64,000 nucleotides of DNA from an uncultured Cytophagales bacterium (lineage in GTDB: Bacteria; Bacteroidota; Bacteroidia; Cytophagales; Thermonemataceae), in assembly GCA_937911505.1 (NCBI GenBank), contig CALEMF010000015.1, positions 124,001-188,000 on the forward strand. The letters run 5' to 3'. The first letter of the stretch is position 1. Each line of letters starts with the position of its first letter. A program made the position numbers and the translations under genes. Under the pieces are notes generated by a model that worked only from the letters and a program-made list of their open reading frames with translations, had not been told where the DNA came from and made no database searches. Below, one piece after another: positions 57,561 through 63,086 of this stretch.

Positions 57561-57906
57561 GAGAATGTTTAGGAAGTAAACTCTGCATAGTTAACATTTC
57601 ACGAAATTTTCATCACTTATCCTTCTATTTACCTTTCGTTCATTTTTTGACTGCGTCGAGCTCGCAGGCTCGGTTAGTTTCGCTGAACTCCACTTCGTTC
57701 TGGTTCTTGATGAACCGAGACTCTAGCGAGCTCGGTATAGCCAACCGACGCGGGAGCTCGACGAAGTCAACCGACCAACGGGAGCTCAGTGCAACTAAAT
57801 CCAAAGCTTCTGCCCACAAATCCGCCCGCCTCCTCGCTGGATTTTCAGGTCAACACACTTTTTTTAGTCTTAAAAACAGGCAGCTAGAAAAAAATTAAAC
57901 ATAAAT
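57561..57906 (+). repeat. MITE-like dispersed repeat, copy C
   Basis: Third copy of the element at 7309; starts GAGAATGTTTAG and ends near TTAAACATAAAT. The inner module is longer here (57716-57795), with several CGAGCTCG-like pieces. Open frame 57545-57898 runs through it and is not taken as a gene. It lies just upstream of the tRNA array region; 57391-57560 before it holds nothing recognisable. Confidence 0.75.
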
Positions 57907-57982
57907 AGGTGGGCAAAGAAAATGACTTCGCTTCTAAATAATCGTGCGTCGAAAAAAATATCTCAAAAAAACACCCTCTATA

Positions 57983-58014
57983 TTTGCAAAGTACAAAAAC
58001 GTATCTTACATTTG
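57983..58014 (+). promoter_or_regulatory. Promoter of small ORF before the tRNA array
   Basis: TTTG at 57983-57986, a 20-base spacer and TACATTTG at 58007-58014, a full match to the Bacteroidota promoter. Confidence 0.7.
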
Positions 58015-58042
58015 TAGCGTTAGAAAAATAATAAACAGTTCC

Positions 58043-58165
58043 ATGTTGTATCTATATACATATCGCCTTAATGATCAGATGCCGTTTCTCCGGTTTGAGA
58101 AGCAGGACAATCATCTTGATTTTATGGCTCATTCGGGTATGAATAGATACTTTAAACGGAAATGA
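58043..58165 (+). CDS. Possible 40-residue protein with own promoter and terminator
   Basis: 40 codons from the ATG at 58043: MLYLYTYRLNDQMPFLRF, then a polar part ending RYFKRK. It lies between a well-formed promoter (57983-58014) and a perfect terminator (58191). The frame is open further up to 57944 but that part precedes the transcript start. It could equally be a small RNA. No family recognised. Confidence 0.5.
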   Translation: MLYLYTYRLNDQMPFLRFEKQDNHLDFMAHSGMNRYFKRK

Positions 58166-58190
58166 TAGAAGTTTAAGAGACTATACATAG

Positions 58191-58231
58191 AAGAAGCCCG
58201 AGCAGCCTGCAAAGATGTTCGGGCTTCTTTT
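58191..58231 (+). terminator. Terminator of the small transcription unit
   Basis: AAGAAGCCCGA and TCGGGCTTCTT form a perfect 11-bp stem with a 17-base loop, followed by TT. Confidence 0.85.
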
Positions 58232-58278
58232 ATGCGCCTACCTGCATCCAGAAAAAGTATTTGATAAAAGTGTATAAT

Positions 58279-58300
58279 CTAAAAATAGTACAATTTTTAG
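58279..58300. repeat. Inverted repeat before the tRNA array
   Basis: CTAAAAAT and ATTTTTAG, 8 bp perfect with a 6-base spacer, 34 bases before tRNA-Tyr. Possible operator; no clear promoter was found for the array itself. Confidence 0.4.
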
Positions 58301-58333
58301 ATCGGGAGAAATACGCCCTTTTCAGAAGGAAAA

Positions 58334-58417
58334 GGAGGTACGCCAACGTGGGAGAGTTGGAGCAGTCTGTAAAACTGCTGCCTTCGGGCTGAGTAGGTTC
58401 GAATCCTACTACCTCCA
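58334..58417 (+). tRNA. tRNA-Tyr (GTA)
   Basis: Class II tRNA: acceptor GGAGGTA/TACCTCC, D stem CCAA/TTGG, anticodon loop CTGTAAA, variable arm TGCCTTCGGGCTGA and T stem GTAGG/CCTAC. First tRNA of the array. No CCA encoded. Confidence 0.93.
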
Positions 58418-58419
58418 CG

Positions 58420-58555
58420 AAAACAGTGCCGTAGAGAAGCGTTACTTCGACTTTTAATCCGTGGGTTGTGGGTTCGAGTCCCACCGCGCTCAAAAGGAGC
58501 GTGTAGCTCAATAGGTAGAGCAACGTACAGTCGCTTTTCGTTTGTTGCCTGTTTT
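58420..58555 (+). ncRNA. Clamp cassette 1 enclosing the permuted tRNA-Lys
   Basis: Outer helix P1 pairs AAAACAG (58420-58426) with CTGTTTT (58549-58555); helix P2 pairs GAGAAGCG (58434-58441) with CGCTTTTC (58532-58539). The insert between holds the two tRNA-Lys halves. Cassette 2 (58850-58975) has the same layout and spacing, with changes that keep the pairs. The cassette fills the gap between tRNA-Tyr and tRNA-Lys almost completely, so it is probably cut out of the same precursor. Confidence 0.7.
58449..58525 (+). tRNA. Circularly permuted tRNA-Lys (TTT), 3' half first
   Basis: The 3' half comes first (58449-58492): last two bases of the 5' anticodon strand (GA), loop CTTTTAA (anticodon TTT), TCCGT, variable GGGTT, T arm GTGGG-TTCGAGT-CCCAC, acceptor CGCGCTC and discriminator A. 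After AAAG comes the 5' half (58497-58525): acceptor GAGCGTG, TA, D arm GCTC/GAGC, A, then ACG. Acceptor strands pair over 7 bp (one G-U). Joining ACG to GA rebuilds the stem ACGGA/TCCGT exactly, so the halves fit with no gap or overlap. A mature molecule needs cleavage and ligation in the anticodon stem; rtcB is 1.5 kb downstream. The alternative is a remnant of a tandem pair. Confidence 0.75.
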
Positions 58556-58558
58556 TAT

Positions 58559-58630
58559 TCGCCCATAGCTCAGCGGTAGAGCTCCTCACTTTTAATGAGG
58601 AAGTCGTAGGTTCGAATCCTACTGGGCGAA
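58559..58630 (+). tRNA. tRNA-Lys (TTT)
   Basis: Acceptor TCGCCCA/TGGGCGA, D stem GCTC/GAGC, anticodon stem CCTCA/TGAGG with loop CTTTTAA, T arm GTAGG-TTCGAAT-CCTAC. Normal order and a body different from the permuted copy 30 bases upstream. Confidence 0.93.
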
Positions 58631-58634
58631 CAAA

Positions 58635-58692
58635 GGAGTAAAGGAAAAAGGCGCCTAAAACCGTACACTATGCACCTTTTACGCTTTACTCC
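58635..58692 (+). repeat. Long imperfect hairpin between tRNA genes
   Basis: GGAGTAAAG/CTTTACTCC (9 bp), a small internal loop, AAAAGG/CCTTTT (6 bp), a C-A mismatch, GC/GC and a 16-base loop. It occupies the position of a tRNA gene; it could be an empty relative of the clamp cassettes or a processing signal. Confidence 0.6.
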
Positions 58693-58697
58693 ACACT

Positions 58698-58770
58698 GTG
58701 GAGGTTGCCAATGTGGTCAAGGCACTGGGCTGAAGCCCCAGCAATGTAGGTTCGATTCCTACCCTTCACA
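58698..58770 (+). tRNA. tRNA-Phe-like (GAA), unusual anticodon loop
   Basis: Acceptor GTGGAGG/CCTTCAC (one G-U), short D stem GCC/GGC, anticodon stem CTGGG/CCCAG with loop CTGAAGC (anticodon GAA), variable CAAT and T arm GTAGG-TTCGATT-CCTAC. Position 37 is G and 38 is C, where tRNA-Phe normally has A, and the D-arm is of a Glu/Gln-like type. So decoding as Phe is by anticodon only. Confidence 0.7.
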
Positions 58771-58775
58771 CACAC

Positions 58776-58847
58776 GGTCGGTTGGTCTAATGGCTACGAT
58801 ACTTGACTGTCTATCAAGTGATACGGGTTCGATTCCCGTACCGACCG
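58776..58847 (+). tRNA. tRNA-Asp (GTC)
   Basis: Acceptor GGTCGGT/ACCGACC, discriminator G as usual for Asp, anticodon stem CTTGA/TCAAG with loop CTGTCTA, T arm ACGGG-TTCGATT-CCCGT. Good canonical tRNA. Confidence 0.9.
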
Positions 58848-58849
58848 CA

Positions 58850-58975
58850 AAAAGAGTGTCGTAAAGAAGTGTTACTTCGTAATTCGTCAGGTTAGAATGT
58901 CTGCATTGGGTGCAGGAAGCAGTGGGTGAAAGCCCACAGAAATATGTCATTCACTTTTCGTTTATTACCTCTTTT
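58850..58975 (+). ncRNA. Clamp cassette 2 enclosing a Pro-like tRNA
   Basis: P1 pairs AAAAGAG (58850-58856) with CTCTTTT (58969-58975); P2 pairs AGAAGTG (58865-58871) with CACTTTT (58952-58958). Compared with cassette 1 the C-G pair in P1 has become G-C and the central C-G of P2 has become T-A, both compensated. The block TTACTTCG follows P2 in both cassettes. It lies between tRNA-Asp and tRNA-His. Confidence 0.7.
58873..58944 (+). tRNA. Pro-like tRNA (TGG) with degenerate T loop
   Basis: Normal order: acceptor TACTTCG/AGAAATA (only 5 of 7 pairs), D stem ATTC/GAAT, anticodon stem TCTGC/GCAGG with loop ATTGGGT (anticodon TGG), variable AAGCA, T stem GTGGG/CCCAC but a 6-base loop TGAAAG without the TTC motif. 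Either a decayed tRNA or a tRNA-like part of the cassette RNA with another use. Confidence 0.55.
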
Positions 58976-58980
58976 TATAC

Positions 58981-59053
58981 GAGGAAGTTCGTCTAAGGGT
59001 AAAGATGTCTGATTGTGATTCAGAAGATACGGGTTCGACTCTCGTACTTCCTC
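58981..59053 (+). tRNA. tRNA-His (GTG)
   Basis: Acceptor AGGAAGT/ACTTCCT with the His-specific extra G at position -1 (58981) facing C73. Anticodon stem TCTGA/TCAGA with loop TTGTGAT, T arm ACGGG-TTCGACT-CTCGT. Confidence 0.92.
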
Positions 59054-59059
59054 CTAATT

Positions 59060-59131
59060 TGCTCCATCGTTCAATCGGAAGGATACTTGGCTACGAACCA
59101 AGAGATGGGCGTTCGAATCGCTCTGGAGCAA
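59060..59131 (+). tRNA. tRNA-Arg (ACG), accessory copy
   Basis: Acceptor TGCTCCA/TGGAGCA, anticodon stem CTTGG/CCAAG with loop CTACGAA, T stem GGGCG/CGCTC (one G-U). Same anticodon as the tRNA at 51998 but a different body, so the array carries a second, non-housekeeping set. Confidence 0.88.
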
Positions 59132-59136
59132 CGCAT

Positions 59137-59207
59137 TGCCTTCTCGTCTAGCGGCAGGACGCCTCCCTTTGAAGGAGAAGAGGGTGGTTCGAATCCACCG
59201 AAGGCAA
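59137..59207 (+). tRNA. tRNA-Gln (TTG)
   Basis: Acceptor TGCCTTC/GAAGGCA, D stem GTC/GAC, anticodon loop CTTTGAA in stem CCTCC/GGAGA (outer C-A mismatch), T arm GGTGG-TTCGAAT-CCACC. Anticodon TTG reads Gln. Confidence 0.88.
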
Positions 59208-59215
59208 CTCAATTT

Positions 59216-59298
59216 TGCGGAATGTCAGAAGTGGTTATCTGGGTGGTCTCATAAGCCATTGCCTTTGTGCTTCGTGGGTTCGATTCCCACTTCCGCAA
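59216..59298 (+). tRNA. tRNA with CAT anticodon and long variable region
   Basis: Acceptor TGCGGAA/TTCCGCA, D stem CAGA/TCTG, anticodon stem GTGGT/GCCAT (two G-U) with loop CTCATAA, a 14-base variable region and T arm GTGGG-TTCGATT-CCCAC. The class II body resembles tRNA-Leu, while the anticodon CAT would read Met (or Ile if modified). Last tRNA of the array, 17 bases before alkB. Confidence 0.75.
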
Positions 59299-59315
59299 CA
59301 GAATAATGAACGTAA

Positions 59316-59888
59316 ATGATGGAAGTGTATTACAATGGTTGTTTGGTGATTTTTCGTACTTTTTATGACGCGCTCTTTTGTGAGCACGCTTTTGAGACCT
59401 TACAAAATGAGGTGAAGTGGTTAAGTAAGCACTATCACAATGCTGATGGAAGCACGGTATACTTACCAAGGTTAACGGCCAACTATGGAGAGGAGTCCTA
59501 TGATTACTCAGGGCTTACCTTCCAGCCCGTGCCTTGGACGCCTTTCTTAACCCGTCTAAAAGCAGATGCCGATGCGCTAGCAAAAGAAAACTTTAATGCA
59601 CTAGTGCTTCAGTTATACAGAGATGGGAAAGACCGCGTCGGTTGGCACGCTGATGAGGACGCTTGTGTGGGGCAGAATCCTAGCATCGTTTCCATCTCGT
59701 TTGGTGAGACGCGTAGCTTCTGGCTTAAAGAGAAAACAAGGGCAAGCGAGGTACTAAAACTGACCCTACAAGCAGGCGATGTGGTACTGATGCAAGGAAC
59801 CTTACAACACGCGTATTTGCATAAAGTCCCTTCAGAAGAAGAGAAAAGCGCAAGGATTAATCTCACTTTTAGGAAAGTGATTACTTAA
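59316..59888 (+). CDS. AlkB-family 2-oxoglutarate/Fe(II) dioxygenase
   Basis: 190 residues. Fe ligands HxD in VGWHADED and the distal His in LQHAYLHKVP; the 2-oxoglutarate Arg pair in ARINLTFRK; also PSIVSISFGETRSFWL. AlkB enzymes remove alkyl groups from N1 of A and N3 of C in single-stranded DNA and RNA, tRNA included. It begins 17 bases after the last tRNA, so it is very likely on the same transcript, which suggests that its substrate here may be tRNA (inference). Confidence 0.92.
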   Translation: MMEVYYNGCLVIFRTFYDALFCEHAFETLQNEVKWLSKHYHNADGSTVYLPRLTANYGEESYDYSGLTFQPVPWTPFLTRLKADADALAKENFNALVLQLYRDGKDRVGWHADEDACVGQNPSIVSISFGETRSFWLKEKTRASEVLKLTLQAGDVVLMQGTLQHAYLHKVPSEEEKSARINLTFRKVIT

Positions 59889-60014
59889 TAGTAAATTAAA
59901 ATACTTTGAAAAATAGAGTTTAAAGGTAAATAATATGAAAGTAAGCTACAATATGCATAATCATTATCAGAAAAAATTTAAAGAGCGGGCAAAAGCCCCT
60001 ACAAACACGTGAAT

Positions 60015-61466
60015 ATGAAATTAAGAATTAATAATAGTGAATTAAAACCCTACTTTCAGCACAAGGAGCTGCTTAAAAAAGCAGGCCGCTTGGCGAAAAA
60101 ATTGCTGAAAAGCCGTCAATATACCAAAAAAGAGGTACTTGCGGTCTATGAGCAACTGGTACAGACACCAGAGGACTACGTAAAGGACGAGGTTTTTGGA
60201 GAAATTGCTGAACTGACCTTAGCATTGCAACCCATTGTACCTGAAAAAGATATGCCTTTTTATTCCTTACGAGACGAGGCGCTGCCTTATCAAGTATTTG
60301 GAGAGGCAGGGATTGGAAAAAATGCGTTGGATCAAATGGAAGTTGCCATGAAACTACCCGTTACGGTAGCGGGTGCGTTGATGCCCGATGCCCATCAAGG
60401 CTATGGCTTACCGATTGGCGGTGTGTTAGCCACGGAAGCAGATAAAATCATTCCCTATGCCGTGGGGGTAGACATTGCGTGTAGAATGAGCTTGAGTGTG
60501 TTTGATATAGAAAGCACCTATTTGGAGCAACGCAAACCCACCTTCAAGAACTATTTAGGCGAGCATACTTACTTTGGTATTGCGGCTAAGAATGATCAAC
60601 CGTTAGAAGATGCGATCTGGGAGCATCCTGGCTGGAATACCATTCCTTTTGTAAAGAGCTTGCTAGCCAAGGCACAAAAGCAAATTGGGACGTCTGGTAC
60701 AGGTAATCACTTTGTAGAGTGGGGTTTTTTAGAAGTGCTAGAGAACAGTGCCGATTTGGCGTACTTACCAAAAGGAAAATACGTGGCTTTGCTTTCTCAC
60801 TCAGGCTCAAGAGGGTTTGGAGCCAATATCGCCAACCATTACACCCAACTTGCCCGCGAGATGACAGGGTTACCGAGAGAGGCGCAACATTTAGCCTGGC
60901 TCGATCTAGCTACTGCTGAAGGGCAGGAGTATTGGATCGCTATGAATCTAGCAGGCGCATATGCACAGGCTTGTCATCAGCAAATTCATCGGCGGCTTGC
61001 CAAGGCATTAGGAAAGAAGCCTTTACTCACGATAGAAAACCATCATAATTTTGCTTGGAAAGAGCAACTTCCTAATGGACAAGAGGTGATGGTACACAGA
61101 AAAGGTGCTACGCCTGCACATAAAGGTGAGTTAGGGATTATTCCCGCCTCTATGCTAGAGCCAGGCTTTATCGTAAGAGGAAGAGGGGAAAAAGCGGCCT
61201 TGCAATCTGCTTCACACGGAGCAGGTAGGGCGATGAGTCGGCGGAAAGCACGCAATACCTTCACGATGCACGAGATTAAGAAGCAGTTGCAGCAGAAAGG
61301 TATTAAGCTGATGGGCGGCGATGTAGACGAATCACCAGGTGCTTACAAAAATATCAACGAGGTAATGAATGCGCAGCAAGATTTAGTGGATATTCTCGCA
61401 AGGTTTATTCCTCGAGTTGTACGAATGGCCGAAGCTGAGCAAAACAAGAAAGGTTGGGAGGGGTAA
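60015..61466 (+). CDS. rtcB: RNA ligase RtcB
   Basis: 483 residues from the ATG at 60015 (MKLRINNSELKPYF); a GTG at 60009 is possible. Active-site parts: PDAHQGYGLPIGGV, VGVDIACRM (metal-binding Asp-Cys), GTGNHFVEWG, LSHSGSRGFG, ENHHNFAW, VHRKGATPAHKGE and the SHGAGRAMSR segment with the guanylylated His. RtcB joins 3'-phosphate (or 2',3'-cyclic phosphate) to 5'-OH RNA ends with GTP and Mn, as in tRNA splicing and repair. No archease or RtcA gene is beside it. Its position 0.7 kb after an array with a permuted tRNA makes that tRNA a plausible substrate. Confidence 0.95.
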   Translation: MKLRINNSELKPYFQHKELLKKAGRLAKKLLKSRQYTKKEVLAVYEQLVQTPEDYVKDEVFGEIAELTLALQPIVPEKDMPFYSLRDEALPYQVFGEAGIGKNALDQMEVAMKLPVTVAGALMPDAHQGYGLPIGGVLATEADKIIPYAVGVDIACRMSLSVFDIESTYLEQRKPTFKNYLGEHTYFGIAAKNDQPLEDAIWEHPGWNTIPFVKSLLAKAQKQIGTSGTGNHFVEWGFLEVLENSADLAYLPKGKYVALLSHSGSRGFGANIANHYTQLAREMTGLPREAQHLAWLDLATAEGQEYWIAMNLAGAYAQACHQQIHRRLAKALGKKPLLTIENHHNFAWKEQLPNGQEVMVHRKGATPAHKGELGIIPASMLEPGFIVRGRGEKAALQSASHGAGRAMSRRKARNTFTMHEIKKQLQQKGIKLMGGDVDESPGAYKNINEVMNAQQDLVDILARFIPRVVRMAEAEQNKKGWEG

Positions 61467-61665
61467 GCCTCCATTCTAATTTAATTTCTCACATATAAAA
61501 TTTTCAAACATGCGACTATTAACCATACAACTTATTGTCAAACGATGTCTGCTAGCCAGACCCTACAGTTTATGTGTAAACGAGCGCTAATAGCTACCTA
61601 AAATAAAGCAGGCCACTTTTAATAGATAGCAGCCTCGTGGAATAGACTGTACAGACTCCTGCCTG

Positions 61666-63021
61666 ATGTTAGCACATACACTTCATAAGCTACAAGGGAG
61701 TCATTTATCTATTAATCAAGTTTTAAATAAATGCTTTATGGGAAATTTACATAAAACAAAAAAAGTCCCACTATATATTAAAAAAGAGAAAAGTCTCAGT
61801 ATTCGTAGAGAAAAAGAGCAAGCGTACATACAAACCTTAAAAATTCCGAAGCGTGTTGAAAAAGTCTTTCTGAAAAATATCGAACTCATTTTTGCAGGAA
61901 AAGCTTATCAAGCCTCGCCTGTTTTTGAGCAAATCGAGAAAGATTATAAAGCACTCAAAAAACTCACAAATTGTAAGGAACAGTATGTATTACTGCTTAA
62001 AACATTGTATAAAAAGAGATGTACCGCTTTGTTGGAGAGCAAGCCCTACGTGGCTGCTTTAAAACACTTAGCTGAACACAGCGCCGTATTTGTACGATCT
62101 GTAAACACTTGGCAGCGTAAAAGTCATAACGTAGAGAAGCAGTTTACCTCTTTGGTAGAACACTTGTTCGCACGTTACAAGACGCCCAAGTTTTTAGTTA
62201 CCGCTTGGCTAGGTGATCAAGCGCACTACAGAGCATGGTACATCAATATTGCCCAAGGTATGTCGGTAAGGAAGCAACCTTCCCTACCTTTTGTGATGAC
62301 GAAAAAGATGGCGAAGTATTTCTTGCAAACGCCCGATTACTACACCATTCCTGAAGCACTTCGCTATGCGCAAGTACTGGGCTTGGGAGGAAACAAGCGG
62401 TTGGTGAAATACATTAATGGCTCTTATCTAGGAAGAAATAACTTTGAGGAAGAATACTTCTGGAGCCAGATGATTCAGTTTTTTGTGAAAGCAGGGATGT
62501 TTGATTACGAGCGTGTTGAAGAAATCGTCGATTATGTTCGTGAAGAACGAAGAACGAACCAAAACTACTCCCTAAAGGGACGTACGATTAACGCCTTGTT
62601 GCGTCAGACACAAGCTTGGCATGAGGAAATGAACCGCCGCTGGAATCGTGGAGGAACTTATATCTGGAAAACCTGTGGTATTGAGGGCTTTGGTTTGGAA
62701 GAGGGTACACTACAACCTCCAAAAACTTACTGGATTCGTGAGTTGCTTTCTTCTAAGGAACTACAAATGGAAGGGAAAAAGCATAACCACTGTGTGGCTA
62801 GTTATGCACTTGGTTGTTACCAAAAACGTTGTGCTATCTATTCTCTTTATGTAGAAGAGTTTGCTTGTGAAACGTCGCTCATTACCATCGAGGTAAGCTT
62901 GGTAGATAAAACGATTGTACAAGCCAGAGGAAAGTACAATCGCTCTATGAAGCCCAACGAGCGACGTATTGTCGCTTTGTGGGCAGCACAAGAAGCGTTG
63001 ACTATTTCTAAGTGGGTATAA
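61666..63021 (+). CDS. PcfJ-domain protein
   Basis: 451 residues from the ATG at 61666 (a Met at 61738, MGNLHKTKK, is an alternative start). The N-terminal ~300 residues are basic and helical, unrecognised. The C-terminal ~120 residues are PcfJ-like: MEGKKHNHCVASYALGC, a Cys-based motif, then CAIYSLYV, LITIEVS and VQARGKYNRSM. PcfJ domains occur in plasmid and conjugative contexts and as single genes; the biochemical role is unknown. It follows rtcB by 199 bases of AT-rich sequence with nothing recognised in it, and may belong to the same island. Confidence 0.8.
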   Translation: MLAHTLHKLQGSHLSINQVLNKCFMGNLHKTKKVPLYIKKEKSLSIRREKEQAYIQTLKIPKRVEKVFLKNIELIFAGKAYQASPVFEQIEKDYKALKKLTNCKEQYVLLLKTLYKKRCTALLESKPYVAALKHLAEHSAVFVRSVNTWQRKSHNVEKQFTSLVEHLFARYKTPKFLVTAWLGDQAHYRAWYINIAQGMSVRKQPSLPFVMTKKMAKYFLQTPDYYTIPEALRYAQVLGLGGNKRLVKYINGSYLGRNNFEEEYFWSQMIQFFVKAGMFDYERVEEIVDYVREERRTNQNYSLKGRTINALLRQTQAWHEEMNRRWNRGGTYIWKTCGIEGFGLEEGTLQPPKTYWIRELLSSKELQMEGKKHNHCVASYALGCYQKRCAIYSLYVEEFACETSLITIEVSLVDKTIVQARGKYNRSMKPNERRIVALWAAQEALTISKWV

Positions 63022-63086
63022 GGATAGAGAGATGTAGGTGAATAGTTGTTTATCATACATCTCTTCTATATTTTACATAAAAATTA

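Noticed and set aside
57545-57898. 117-codon open frame
   Set aside because: Lies in repeat copy C, with low-complexity inner modules and no ribosome site.
58266-58284. Sigma-70-like TTGATA and TATAAT before the tRNA array
   Set aside because: They are only 6 bases apart, far too close for a promoter.
58441-58540. Permuted tRNA explained as leftover of two tandem tRNA-Lys genes
   Set aside because: The halves meet without gap or overlap and lie inside a conserved helix frame, which random loss would hardly produce; kept only as an alternative.
59935-60012. 25-codon frame overlapping the rtcB start
   Set aside because: No promoter, no family and composition like the intergenic region.
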